Shown: positions 37,402 to 49,222 of the stretch, in pieces | How the letters are laid out: the number at the start of each line of letters is the position of its first letter | Numbering within the stretch: position 1 is the stretch's first letter | Notes under the pieces: model-generated | What the model saw: only the letters and a program-made list of their open reading frames with translations | Told to the model about the DNA's origin: nothing | Databases searched by the model: none | NCBI GenBank assembly: GCA_027574665.1 | Contig: CM050659.1 | Location: 19,631,001 to 19,695,000, forward strand | Reading direction: 5' to 3' | Origin: Rhynochetos jubatus | Taxonomy: Eukaryota; Chordata; Aves; Eurypygiformes; Rhynochetidae | Length of the DNA: 64,000 nucleotides | Translations under genes and position numbers: made by a program

Positions 37402-39099
37402 GCCTGAAATGTCTTAACTGTAATGAGCAATGAATATCAATTAAGTGAATACTAATGAAAACCTAACCTTGCCTAAGCACAATTAATTTCTGTTGAAATC
37501 TGACCCCTCAAAATGTAAGTAAATTGATTTAGTTCTGTTTTAATGGAAAGATTTTTTTTTTTTAAATTTAAATATTTTAACAAGCCATGTCAATTTTATA
37601 AAAGAGGGTATCCAATTGCGAAAGCTTCCTATTTCATTTGCAAATGCATACATCTTGGAAAGTTAATACACCATATGTAATGAGAAATTTCTGCAAAGTG
37701 ATTTAAAAGCGTAGCGAACTATTTGTACCCAAAGGCTTCATCTTAAAAGATGTGAACACACTGATCGTAATATCCCAGCTATACTCTGCGAGTCAAAAGC
37801 CCTGATCCTTCATGTTTCTAAGGAATTGCATCTGATCTTCTTACCAAGATCCCTTTAAGGGAGGGGAGCACTTCCCCTCAGAGACTACAAAGAGCACTGC
37901 CAAGAGGGAGGACATGAACATCAGATTCGGTGCCTGTGGAATGCTAAATCCCTCTCAGGGCGTGACAAGGATCGGAACTGTTCTTCCTGTTGCTTAGCCT
38001 GATCTGTCTGCATGGTCCTGTAGAGTTCAAAATACGTGAAATTCGTGACAGGGAATAGGTTTGTTCAGTTATCTCAACTGCCAGTGAACGGATTGTATTT
38101 CAGTAGGACTGTTGTACCAAAATATCTGAGAAGACCTGGGGCTATTTCTTAGATCAGAACTGAATTTTAAAATGTGCTTTCCACACCAAGCTCAGCGATA
38201 AAGTTTGCCCTGGAAAGTTTTATTTCCTATCAGGCCATTATGAGACAAGCCAAGGAAAAGAGGCATCATGGGAGTTACCCATCACTTCTGGTGTCTTATA
38301 CCTGGTAATTCACCAGTTCCAGAATTTCAGCTGATTAATGAAGACCTGATGCAAATCCCTTGGAAGGGGCTTGGCCCCACAGCCTGGATGAATATTCTAA
38401 TCTCCCAGCTCTGGAGCCTCTCTTATTTGCCTCTTCCAGCTCAGTGAATAGTGGATAGAGCTCCTCCTCCAGAGGGGAGGCTGAGGATGCTGCTCCTGCC
38501 CAGCAAACAGCACAGTTTAGGACAGAGTAGGACAGCAGCCAGGTAGCAACGCCCTCTGTGCTCCCATATCCTCAGTGCCTTGTGCTAACCACTGACTGAC
38601 TACTGGCTAGCTGTAAATCTACCATTTTCATCTGCTTCCAACTTAAGATGATTTGTTGAATGCAAAACAGATTTGTGAATTTTGATAAGCAGCAGTGGCC
38701 AGCGTTTCACGAGTGGATAGCAATTCAGCGGTACCTGTGTCAGCGTGTTCATTCATTTTGTGCTTGAATCTAACTGATCACTTCACTTTGAAAGGACCTC
38801 TGAAAATCAGTGCAATAAATAAATACCAGTATTAAGGTCTACATTTGTTATGAAAACCATTGTTTTAAATGAAAACTTCAATACTTACACATACTACAAA
38901 GTAGGATCATTGTAAATTTTAACCCAACATTCACATACTGCAGGGTACACCCATCAGTAGAGGTTATTAGATGTTTTTATTTGCGTGTTTCTTTACTGCT
39001 GATTTAAAAGCTGTCAGCCAGAAGGCTTGCTGACATCAAGTTTTGGGTTCTTTAGAGTGAGGAAGGCCAGTCAGGACTCTGAGTCTTCAGACACTGATA

Positions 39100-39240
39100 A
39101 TATGCATAATTTTATGTGCAGCCTTTTAATAATACAGCAAAAGGATATGCAAATATGCCAATTTCATTTACAGAGTTGAAATCTGCTCCAATAATTCTTG
39201 TGAGATAAGAGATAAGCTATATGTATTCATTTGCATCAAA
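39100..39240. promoter_or_regulatory. Candidate enhancer-like motif cluster (octamers and GATA sites)
   Basis: Within 140 bp there are two perfect octamer motifs: ATGCAAAT at 39147-39154 and ATTTGCAT at 39229-39236. Two directly repeated AGATAAG GATA sites lie at 39203-39209 and 39210-39216. Octamers are bound by POU factors and WGATAR by GATA factors, so a tissue-specific enhancer is conceivable. Such motifs also occur by chance in AT-rich DNA, and I cannot measure conservation here. No gene is visible nearby to be the target. Confidence 0.25.
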
Positions 39241-42200
39241 AGCCTACTGACAGCCAGCTTTTAAGAACAGCTTTGGTGCTTTCTTTGTTCTAAAGTACAA
39301 ATCGGAATTTTTATTTTTTAATAGAAACAGAACACACAAGTGAAAATGGGCTATTATAAACTTCATACTTCCCATACCAGGCAGTCTGCATTGGTGTCTA
39401 GCTAGATGTCCATCGTGCATCCTCGTCAAGAGCCTAGAGAACGTATTTTCACCAGCAGTCATTATCTATGTAGTTCTTCTACATCTATCAGCCAGTTTGG
39501 AAGTAACAGTCAATGTTATATACAGGGGATTATAACCTGTGTATTCAAAATAAGCAATTCAACTGAGTTTTCCTCAAGAGACTGGTCCCAAGAAACAACC
39601 GAGCTGCAATTAATACTGAGGTGGGCTGCCACAATATAGTGAGATGGTGCTTCAAGAATCTTTGACTCCTTCAAAATTGTGCCCTCAAAGTACACACGTG
39701 TAAAGCAGAGATAGTTTATAAATGTTAAGAAACTGCAACACTGATATCTAGCACAAAATGGCCTACACACAACTCTGATATCCAAGTTAATTGGCATCTA
39801 CTGTTAGCATTCAAAAGGCTTTTAGCAGTAAAAAGACTGGAGCATCAGTCCTTTGCTTAGCAGCTCGGGGTTGTTCTGGGACACTACGGATTCAGCCTAA
39901 CTTTGCTGGTCTGGAGATTAACCAGCGAACGTGTGACTTTCAGCCTATTTCCTGAGTCAATCTAGTTATTTTCCAGAGTGTAAGTGTACCACGACTGCCA
40001 TGAGTAACAATACCAGCTTTGCAAGCAAGTTGTAAGAGCACTTGCATCACTTCTCTGTTCAACAGAGTCTTGGGATGTCAGCACAGCTGTACCTCAGAGG
40101 GAGGAGAGACAACTACCAAATCTTCAATGCCATTCCTGTGGGTGATGACTGTGAGTCAGGGTCCCACTTAGTTGAAGATCAAAGGGCAGGCAGCGCTTGC
40201 TTAGGTTGTCAGCTCTGATACAACCAAAGGGAATGTGCGTGTCTTATCTAAGACAGACAAGTCTCTCTAGGCACTAAGAAGGTTTGATTTAGTCTTGCAC
40301 TTCTTTCTTATTACAAAGGAGAGTGTTCTTCATTAACTCTGATCTCTTGGTTTTGAAAGCAAAAAATTTTTCTACTGTAATAAAACTGCTAGAAACTGCC
40401 TGTACGTATTCACACCAGAGGATTTAGATGTTACAATGGTACTATTTGCCTAAAATAGGTAGCCAGTCATAGAATCCCTAATGCCGTTGCTATTTATCGT
40501 CCAAACATACAGCTGGGCATTCTCTGCGTGCTAGAAATGGCTCTGGCTGTGCTCTTTGTCTGGGGAACGATCCGGAAGGTGACATTGGCTAGGTGTTTCC
40601 CTGTTAAAGTAAGAGAAACTGGAAGGTGGGGGTGCAATAAAGCAGTAGATGTCAATGTCTTTGTAGATACTGTCATTTTCATTCTTAAAAAAAGACATAC
40701 CAAGGACAAGAATAACTAGGAAATTTAAGGGGAATCCATGAAGTTTAGCAGATTCTGCCTAGGTTTACTGCTGAAGCCACATAAAATATTTAAAAGTACT
40801 GTAAGAAGCCTAGAGTAAAGTACCTTTAATAGTGCCATTTAAATCTGAGTTTATGGAGAGTTAACACTTGGCAAAACTGTTAAAAAAAGGGAAAATTAAT
40901 AACTTCTGGGTCTTCACAAATGGCAAATAGAAACATAAGGTTTTTCCTTGACCTAGTTCTGATTGAAACCTTTAATTCCCATCCCATTAAAGCTAGGCAG
41001 TAAAACAAAAGGAGCATTAAGAACAAAGATCTAAGTAAAAACTGACAAGGAGTTGCCTGGATTTGATTCTGAAGTTAATATAAAATGAGGAAGATGTTCA
41101 AATTAGCGTCTCAACTTTCGGTATTGAGCCTGAACAAAAGCAAGCATCTCAGCGCTGAAGTTCCTGACTGGCTGAGACTCATAGCAAATTATTTGATTAA
41201 CTTCCTTTCTCAGAGCAAGGATCTTGACTTTGAAGCCTTCAAAACTCAAGCACGCTCTGAATAATGACAGAACTCTGACACATGTTACTGTAGCAGTTAA
41301 ATTTACTGTTGGTTTCTGGTGTCCCATCAATACAATTACCACTTCCTTAGAAAAATACAGAGGGAGCATCTGCCAGGGCTTTGGCCTTGCCAGTGCCTAA
41401 CAAAGTGTCTGGATTAACCTTAACACAAGTGGAAATGTACCAAGTTGGCCAGATCTGAACTGGAGCCATTGCAACGTGTGTCATCGGCTGACTAATACGA
41501 GGGTATTATCTGTCAGCAAAATACCATGAGTGGACTGCCGGGTTAAATACTTTCTTAAACTGATTGAAAAAAGAATTATTCAGAGCTCATGACATTGTCT
41601 ATTTTTAATATTTAATATTTGTCCCAGGGTTACCTAACCCTGAATGTTTGATTATCGCATAAGCATCTCAGTCTGTAGAAAGCAGATCTTCCCCAGACTC
41701 CATCAAACATAAAGGCTTTAGGGAAAACAACTTGATGGATCAGCATGTGGTTTTTCTTTTCACTCTTCTACCTCCCTATATTGGCAACACACGCAAAATC
41801 CTTCAGCTGATTTCACAGAGGGATAACATTCACATAAATATGCCTGCTATTCTATATATATAAACGTCCTATTATAGGCACATTTTAAAGGAATAATGCC
41901 TGCAGGTGTTACCCAAGAACTGACAATGCACCAATGTGGGCTATATCTAAGCAATAATGACTGATGGAGAGGCTGTTTCTTTTCAGCTAAGCATGCCAAG
42001 ACTCGACTTATCTGGTAATTGGCTGCTGGGAAAGTCCTCCCTGTCAGTCATCACTGCTTAAATGAGTATTAGATGGGGGCAGGGGAGAAGGCTTGCCATT
42101 CACCACTAGGGAAGTTCAGACAGCTGACGTTTTGCTGTTACAGAACATGCAAGTATTAAGAAAAAACACCAACAGTTACCTTCCAAGGTATTACAATTAT

Positions 42201-43616
42201 ACATTGGCCTGCAAGTTGTCTTAGATATGGCTCATTTATATATAGCATGCAGAGAGCAGCATAGTCAGTGATAAGAAAATAGGACTATACCATATTTGTA
42301 ATTTTCGGTACAGTCACAGTTGCACTTGGCTGCTTTCAGTATTCTTTACAGTGAGAAAACAACCGCATTTGCTAGGAACAGGCATGCATCAGCTTTCAGA
42401 GACTGGAAAGAACTAAAATCATCAGCCACAGATACAGGCAGTGAAGAGCAGGATGTTAATTCGACATTTCTGTCTGGTATTGTGCTTCATTGCAATGTAT
42501 AAAAAGTATAATAAATAAATAAGGAATATAGCAGTAATTATATATGGCTAACAAAATAAGTATAGATTTCATCCTAATATAAAAATCTATACCTTTAAGT
42601 GTATTTAAATATAAAAACTAGAATTGTATAGATGAATGTTACTTATCTAGACATGCCAAAACACAATAAACAAATAAATATAACCTACCACATAAACAAA
42701 ACATGACAAAACATCTTGTATTTCCACATAGGCAAAGGAAGCTCAATTCATGGCTGTCTGGTGGTCCTTTAGCTCCAGCTTGCACAGAAACAGTTGCATG
42801 GACTCACTTTTGTCTACAGCATATGATCTCATACTGTCCTATTAGATGAAACGTGACCGCTCCAGCTCTAAGCTGCTGTGTAGAGGTACTCCTAAGAGTA
42901 CGATGTGCCAAGATATGCATGTAGTCCTGCCCCTCAATTGTTTGGTCCTACTCTGAAACCAATGCAAGCAGCCCTAAAATCTCTTCTACACTCACTCGAG
43001 TGTCCCTTCACCTGAGATTAAAAGGGACGTTGGCTCCATCTATTGCTCTGTGTACATCTGTCTGTCTGAGGAAGGGATAAAACCGAGTCACATCTTTCCA
43101 CAGGGCAGCACATACAGCAGTTCACTGCTGTGTCAGGGGGGCTCTTTGGTTCTGCCTGGCCCAGGTTAGAGGATTGCATGGAGGTTCTAATGCCTTCACA
43201 TTAGGAACCAATAGTCACACAAAGGCTTTTTTCCATCTTACCAAGAGGGTGATTCATGCCACTTTTCCCTTTCTAGCAGCAAGATTCAGTACCAAGACCC
43301 TTCAAAGCAATATATTCCAGGATGAACAATCAGCAAGTATAGTTTACCATGAATGTTACAAATATTACGAGCTTTGCATGCTGGTGCACATATGGACTGA
43401 AATCCTAACCTCATTAAAATGGGGAGAGCTTTGACAGTCACCACACTGTGATCAAGACTTCATGCACTGTATCTTAAAATGTAAAATATCACCATATGTG
43501 ATGGATAGAGAACCCCGCCTATCTGCTGTACCTTTGGCAAGTATTCTTATTTTCTTGAAGCCATGTAATTCCAATGGAGATAAGTATTGATGATACCCAG
43601 GTGAGAGTAGCTGCTT

Positions 43617-43642
43617 CTAGATATATTACCAAATATATCTAG
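43617..43642. repeat. Perfect 11-bp inverted repeat with 4-base loop
   Basis: The arms CTAGATATATT (43617-43627) and AATATATCTAG (43632-43642) are exact reverse complements around ACCA. This is a compact potential cruciform or hairpin in unique AT-rich DNA. No gene adjoins it. Confidence 0.85.
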
Positions 43643-44979
43643 TTTAAATCCTAAGATTTCAGAACAAGAGATCTAATCAGACTTATCAGAGAATATAATA
43701 GCAGAGCAGCTGCCCTGGGGCAAGTAAGAACTAATGAAGCCACAGTATTGATATTTTAGCCCAGACACCTCATAATTGGATGCAGACATATTTCCCTCTG
43801 CAGCAGGGTTGCCTAGCTTGCCTATTATACAGCATTTGTACATAGCATATTCCACAGCTCCCTCCTGAGAAAATCAGCCAGGTTTTGTGCACGCTGTGTA
43901 ACACCCACAGATCGGACCCTGGCTGGAAGAACCGCCCTAGGAAGGAGACAGGAACGAAAGACAGCCCATGTCAGGTAAAGGAGAAGATGGGATCAGTGAT
44001 TCAGAACTTTGTTTTCCAACATTAAAAACTGATTCTAAGACAAGTAGAACAAAACATTTGTTTATGGTACACATGAATTGGAAGGCATACTTTTTTTCTG
44101 GTAACCACAAATTGTGATTTAGAGTTAACAGGAAGAGAGAGAAAGGAGCATTTTCATTGAGAAAGTTCATATATTAAAGATTTGTTGCAAGTGTGTGATG
44201 TTTTTAATAACCCTAGAACTCTTCCAATTTATCTATATTGATTTACAAAAATATATTACAAAAATGCTTCACCCTAATTTTAGGACTGCCTTGGATTAGG
44301 ATTCACCCAGGTGAGCTATCAGCACTAAAATAAGCAAGGCTTATGTTTCAGAAATGCAAAAAATCAGTGTCTAAAATCAACGTATGTATATGTCTATATG
44401 TTATGCATTTCTCTGGGATCTGGTTTACCTGTTTATCACCTTGCCTTGAAAACTTGTTCTAGTTATTTTTGACTTTGTTAGATTCTATTTTGAACTAGGA
44501 CTTAATTTGAAATTAGCTGATTCTCCATGCCACGGTTGTATAGTGTTGGTTTTTCTCATTAAAAAACTGTTTTCTACTGTGTTAGGAGTACATTATGGAT
44601 GGTTGTTCTGGATTGTCCAAAAGAAGTAAAGAAAAGAATATGCTGCAGTTATCTGCGAACTTCCAATTTTAGAGCTCTTTAATAAAAGGAAATTGGAAAT
44701 GAAATGACTGGTGCAAAGCAGAATGGTTAAGTGAAAAGATCTGTGTTCGGTTTCAGTTATCCTCAAGATATAATCACATCATTTATCATTTTATCAATAC
44801 TATAAGCATTGTTAAAGTAAGAGGTGCCAGAGAAAGCACCACTGTAATTGTTTTGGTTACTTTTTTATTGGCTGTGTTACAAAAGCCTTTCAGGTACAGA
44901 GAATATTTCTGGTTGGGGTGTTTTTGTCATTTTCAGAAGCCCTTCAGAGACTAATTTTGGTTGTTTTTTATCAAGCAAG

Positions 44980-45057
44980 TGCTTAGAACGCAGTTTAGGA
45001 AGAAACTGGCTTGTTCTAAAGCTAAGCAAGACCAAAGTCCTGGTGGTGCCCTCCAGC
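44980..45057 (+). pseudogene. Possible decayed LINE reverse transcriptase fragment
   Basis: A plus-strand open frame (44848-45321, 157 codons, the longest in the window) contains NWLVLKLSKTKVLVVPSS, with a CLERSLGR stretch just before. This fits the pattern C-L-x-x-x-x-x-W-x-x-x-N-x-L-K-L-N-x-x-K-T-E-V-L found downstream of the catalytic box in CR1 and L2 type reverse transcriptases. The match is shifted by a few residues and the catalytic YADD box is not visible upstream. The rest of the frame is not recognisable. It may be a short remnant of an old LINE or a coincidence. Confidence 0.25.
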
Positions 45058-46639
45058 AAGCACTCTGATGGACCTGCAGCCTCTGGGGGGGAGGGTGCAG
45101 AGCCACACCGTCAGTTTGGCTGGGCGCTCAGGAGCATATCTGCTTCGTGGCTAGTGCCGCTGTCTCACACTCCAGCTTCTGCAGAGACATTCTCTATTAC
45201 TCTGATTCTGCACCTGACGGCCCATATCGTGAAAGCGCTGCTTCCTTTGCAGGTTCGGAAAGGGAGTAAATCAGAGAGGCAGCCGCCAGCCCCGCTCCAG
45301 TCCACAGTGCAGTACCTCTAACAGCAGAAGACTGTACGTATACATTTTGCCTGTTATTATTTCTGAAGCAGCTTCAAATTGCCTGAGAATGTCACAATAA
45401 GCAAATGAAAGACAAATGAACCCAATTAAAGATAAAGGGGTAAGGAGGAGTTGGATTTTCAAAACTGCTTATATGATTTAGAGCCATAACTCCTGTCATA
45501 ACTCCCAATTCACTGGGAATTGGCTGTCTAAATCATTCAAGCTCTTTTGAAACCACCACCCAATAATTTTTCTCTGGGCAGATATCACTAGCTCTTGCTT
45601 TTCCCCAATGAGATAAGTGTATCATAAATAACGTTCAGCAAAATAACTCCATAATACGCACTTTTTATACACTTTTTATATGCTTTCACAAGGGTAAAAT
45701 ACTGTCTGTATAAAAAAGTTAAATTCGTTTAGTTCTGCCATGGATTAATACATATTTAAACTGTAAAATATTGATTCCTTGCCAAATCTCATCTGGGGTG
45801 GCACTTTCCAAGTCTGTCTTCATTTCACTTTGGTTTAAAGGATCAAAAAAGTTCCATTACCCAATAAGTCAAATAAATCAGGGAGACTAAAATCTTAGAT
45901 TCAAAATGAAGTGTGTCTAAAGGCTAAAAATAAATTGTGTTATGTTAGAGGTAGGTAAGTACTGTAAAAATGCATTCACCTCACTGAAACGAAATCCACG
46001 CCCCACCTCTATGGCCTACGAAGTTTATTTTTCAGTGCACATGAACAAGAGGCTTCTTTAGTTCCAAGCCGAGATGAATTTCACTGAATGTTTGGCGAAG
46101 TGTCAGCACTCGTGTTTGTGCAGCCCACACTGCGTACGTGGGTGCTCGCCCTTCTAGCAGTGCGCAACTGCACCCAGTAGTGCTTTCCTTCAGGCAAGGC
46201 TGCAGCGCGGTGTGCAGTTCTCAACCAGACCCACTTCCCTCGCAGCTGCATGGAATATATAGTATTAGATATATCATTTTCTGTTGGAAGATTTTTGCTG
46301 TTCTTTCATTTCACAATTTTAAATTATTGACTGTAAAAAACCAATAGTTAAAAAAATCCCCAAAACCAAACTAAAGAGGATATCTGCTCCAGGCTGTCGG
46401 ACTCTGGGGACCAAACTTGTGAACATTTTAACAGGTGGCACAGATTGCACTGTAAAAGCAGCCGCTCCTTACTGCCAACATTAGTGTTAATAGAAATATT
46501 GGGGATTGTTGGAACACAAACTAGTCCGTAAGTGTTACCAATAGAAGCAAGAAAGTTGATATCCCCTCACATAACCGCGATATTCTGTGGTCTGCCAGTG
46601 GGCCAGTATTCCATCTAAGATGTCCTATTTTTGTTGCTG
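45058..46639. other. Unique non-coding DNA
   Basis: No gene is recognisable. The interval contains an 11-bp tandem duplication at 45659-45680. A small CpG-bearing patch lies at 46125-46240 in otherwise CpG-poor DNA. Nothing else can be supported. Confidence 0.5.
45659..45680. repeat. Tandem duplication, unit CACTTTTTATA
   Basis: Two exact adjacent 11-base copies are followed by TGC. The duplication was probably produced by slippage. Confidence 0.9.
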
Positions 46640-47080
46640 TTATAAGCATTTTAAAAACAAAATTTGATGTGGTACTAAGTTAAATGCCTTGAAGAATTCC
46701 GTATCCCACCTCAAGAGAGTTGCCATTATCAACCAGACACACACTCCTGACAAAATAACAAGATCTGCCTTCTAGGAAGGCTGGCTGGCACTCCTGACGT
46801 TTTTAGGTTCGGATGCTTTGCTGACATGGTCCTGAATGAACTGTTTATTATTTCAGCCAGTACTGATATCAGACTAACCAATCTGTTCTTCTCTACATCA
46901 TCCTTCCAATATATTGGGATCATGTTGGCAATCGCCAACTGTTTGGAATTTTCTCAGATTGCCAAATCAATGTTAAAATGGTGTTACTGGTGGAGAGAGA
47001 GCTCGTTCACCTAAAGACTCCTGGGGTAGAGCTATCTGTATGTTGGTCTGAAAACATTCCTAGTTTGAAGATTTAACAGG
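46640..47080 (-). mobile_element. Ancient CR1-clade LINE fragment (reverse orientation)
   Basis: Read on the plus strand, the segment follows the order of the reverse complement of an old amniote CR1-type LINE coding region. The order is TTTGATGTGGTACTAAGTTA with AATGCCTTGAAGAATTC, then a TTATCAACCAGAC block, then CAGTACTGATATCAGACTAA with CCAATCTGT. After that come TATTGGGATCATGTTGGC, TTCTCAGATTGCC, and finally ACTCCTGGGG with CTGAAAACATTCCTAGTTTG. These blocks match what I know of widely dispersed CR1 copies in turtles, crocodilians and birds (for example '...GGTACTGAGTCAAATGCC' and 'GTCAGGCTGACAGGCCTGT'). It is much more diverged than the two young CR1 ends, and its reading frames are broken. 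It is therefore a fossil from before the bird radiation. Confidence 0.75.
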
Positions 47081-49111
47081 TGTGGTTTCACATGTTGGGT
47101 TGCTTCATTTGATAAATTTTTCTGAATGTTCTTGCTTTTTAAGCAGATTGTGTGAGATATTGCTGTCTCACTTGACACTAGAGGAGGTATTTGGAGTCCT
47201 TCCTTAACAAATCCTGCAATCCTGCACAGTTTGCCTTTTTTGTTGGAGTAATTCCATTTAAGTGAAACGGGAGCATAAATATGAGAAGCATTTGATCAAG
47301 ACTTCAGGTTGCATTTCCAGAACAAATGGTACCCCCTTAGAAAAGTTGGATGTGTTTTCTGTGTGAGCTATTTCCAATTTATGGATGCATATACACAGGG
47401 CTTTGATCGGCTGTCATACTGATACAGGTGGGTTATCCTATTCATTTTAGTACCTGATCTTCCTTAGATCTGAATGTATTTAAGCAAGGCCAAGTTTTAA
47501 TTTGTACCAACAGCACAGACCTTACTGGGCCTCCATTCTTATCTGCTCCGCAGGAAAAATAATACGTGAGTGTATATACATATATACATGTACTTCAGAA
47601 ACGAAAGCAACAAAGAAGAAAGGGAGACAGAAGCATTGGCCAAAATAAATTGTGGAATTCTGGGGATGATCAGAAATTTTAGAAAGAGCAATGGAAAATG
47701 AATCAGAATTCCATCCCACCTCAGGGCATATTTGCAGGATAAATCGCCTAACAACTCTGGCCATAAGGCAAAGCCAGTGTTTTGAGCAAGTAGGAATGTT
47801 CTCATGTTCTCAGAATGCATGCAGATTCCTCATGTGTCATCCTTACTGTTCCTCAGCCTTAGCACGAGCTGGTATTTTAAGGGAGGAAGCAGAGAAATCC
47901 GAAATAAGAGCATTCCAGCTTGAATATAACAGTTGCCAAATGGTATTGTAAGATTTACATCTATACGATAACAAACCAAATAGGTCCACTCAATCACGAG
48001 AAATGAATATTAGAAAGGTTGATATATTGCTGTTATTACAAAATACAAAATGAAAAGACTTTGGAAAGTAATTTTTCCTCGTTTCATTATAGTTTACGAT
48101 ATGCACACTCAATGCTGGCCATTAGCTCTGTAAAGTAGGGTACAATGGCTTCCCACCTAATCCTAAGCAGTGTCATTATAAGCAATTTTCGCATATTTTA
48201 TTGGGTCACTGAAAAATTTATTCTCTGAAAGATTGTAAGGGAATGACTTGCTTTATGATAAATACAGTGTAGCACCTTGTGCAGTTTGGAGGGCTAATCC
48301 ACAACGAGTGAGATTCCCTGGCTATAACAAAAAACCTGGGTTTAGAAGCCAAGTGCTGTTGTATGCAGTGGGTAGGGCATGCCACCGCTGGTAACACTGT
48401 CAGACCTGTTGCCGAAGTTTATGGTCACTATGGGTCTTTAAGAGAGGTTCTTCTGCAACTGAGTATTTTTCAAGCAGGTTAAGTTGGTAGCTACAGACAG
48501 GTAAACTGCCATTGGCTGGCAGGTATTTCCCTGTCTGGTATCTCCATCAGAGGAAGGAGGAAAGCACATATGAAGGGCACCTTAAGTCCTTTCCATCCAA
48601 GGAGGATGTGGGTGTTAATGGCAGATCGAAGGGCTGTGGTGTGAGTGTGCCGCTCTGAAATCTGTGCAAGGCTTCTCTGAGCTTGAGATCTCACAGTGTA
48701 GCAAGCCTGGAGTTAGAGCATATTGGTGGGTCTTCTCTACTCTGTGCTGCTCCACTTGGAGTGGAAACAGGCTGGGGCAAATCTGATGTGTGAGCCCATG
48801 AAGCAGTAGCCAGGTATGAAAGCTGATGTGTCTTGTAAATGACAGTCTTGATTGTGGAAACCCATATACGATCATTTTCAGGCTTGTTCAGTATAGAGGC
48901 CCTAAAGACTTTCCAGAGGAAGCAGATTGGTGTGAGGTGAAGTTAAGCCTTCTTTTTTTTTCCCTTATTTACCTTTCTTGGATCCCTTGTACACCACCAC
49001 ACTCTGGGGCTCGCAAACCGCAGGCTGAAAACCGCTGCTGTAAACACGCACAAATCCAGCAGCGGCACTAACGCAGTTTGTAGGCTGTCGTTCACATTTG
49101 TTTTGTCTCTC
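47081..49111. other. Unique non-coding DNA
   Basis: No gene is recognisable. Short frames of up to 93 codons occur on both strands with no known domain. A TA-rich stretch lies at 47571-47595. Nothing else is supported. Confidence 0.5.
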
Positions 49112-49222
49112 TGAACTGCAGGCTTTTCAGGGCAGGAACTGCCATTTTCTGTGTATAATGCTCAACACAGCAAGGGCTTGATTTCAGGTGACAATGCTGG
49201 AACCCCAACAATGAATAACAGT
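49112..49222 (+). mobile_element. Ancient L2/MIR-type LINE tail fragment
   Basis: The order CTGAACTGCAGGCTTTTCAG with GGCAGGAACTG (to 49141), then CTGTGTATAATGCTCAACACA and GCAAGGGC, ending near AACAATGAATAACA, mirrors the familiar 3' tail 'TGTAAGCTCTTTGGGGCAGGGACTGT...TTGTACAGCACCTAGCACAAT...CAATAAATAA'. That tail ends L2-type LINEs and the related MIR-like SINEs across amniotes. Divergence is high. Which family it belongs to cannot be settled by eye. Confidence 0.55.

Larger units (their letters stand above)
37402..44979. other. AT-rich unique non-coding DNA
   Basis: No recognisable gene is present in this 7.6 kb stretch. All frames are below 95 codons. It contains a poly-T run (37552-37562), a motif cluster at 39100-39240 and a long hairpin at 43617-43642, listed separately. 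The part at 42500-42720 is especially AT-rich with ATAAATAAAT runs. Nothing else stands out. Confidence 0.55.

Noticed and set aside
45955-45965. GGTAGGTAAGTACT shared with 4127-4141 as a duplicated donor site or repeat
   Set aside because: Only about 14 bases match and the flanks differ; likely chance.
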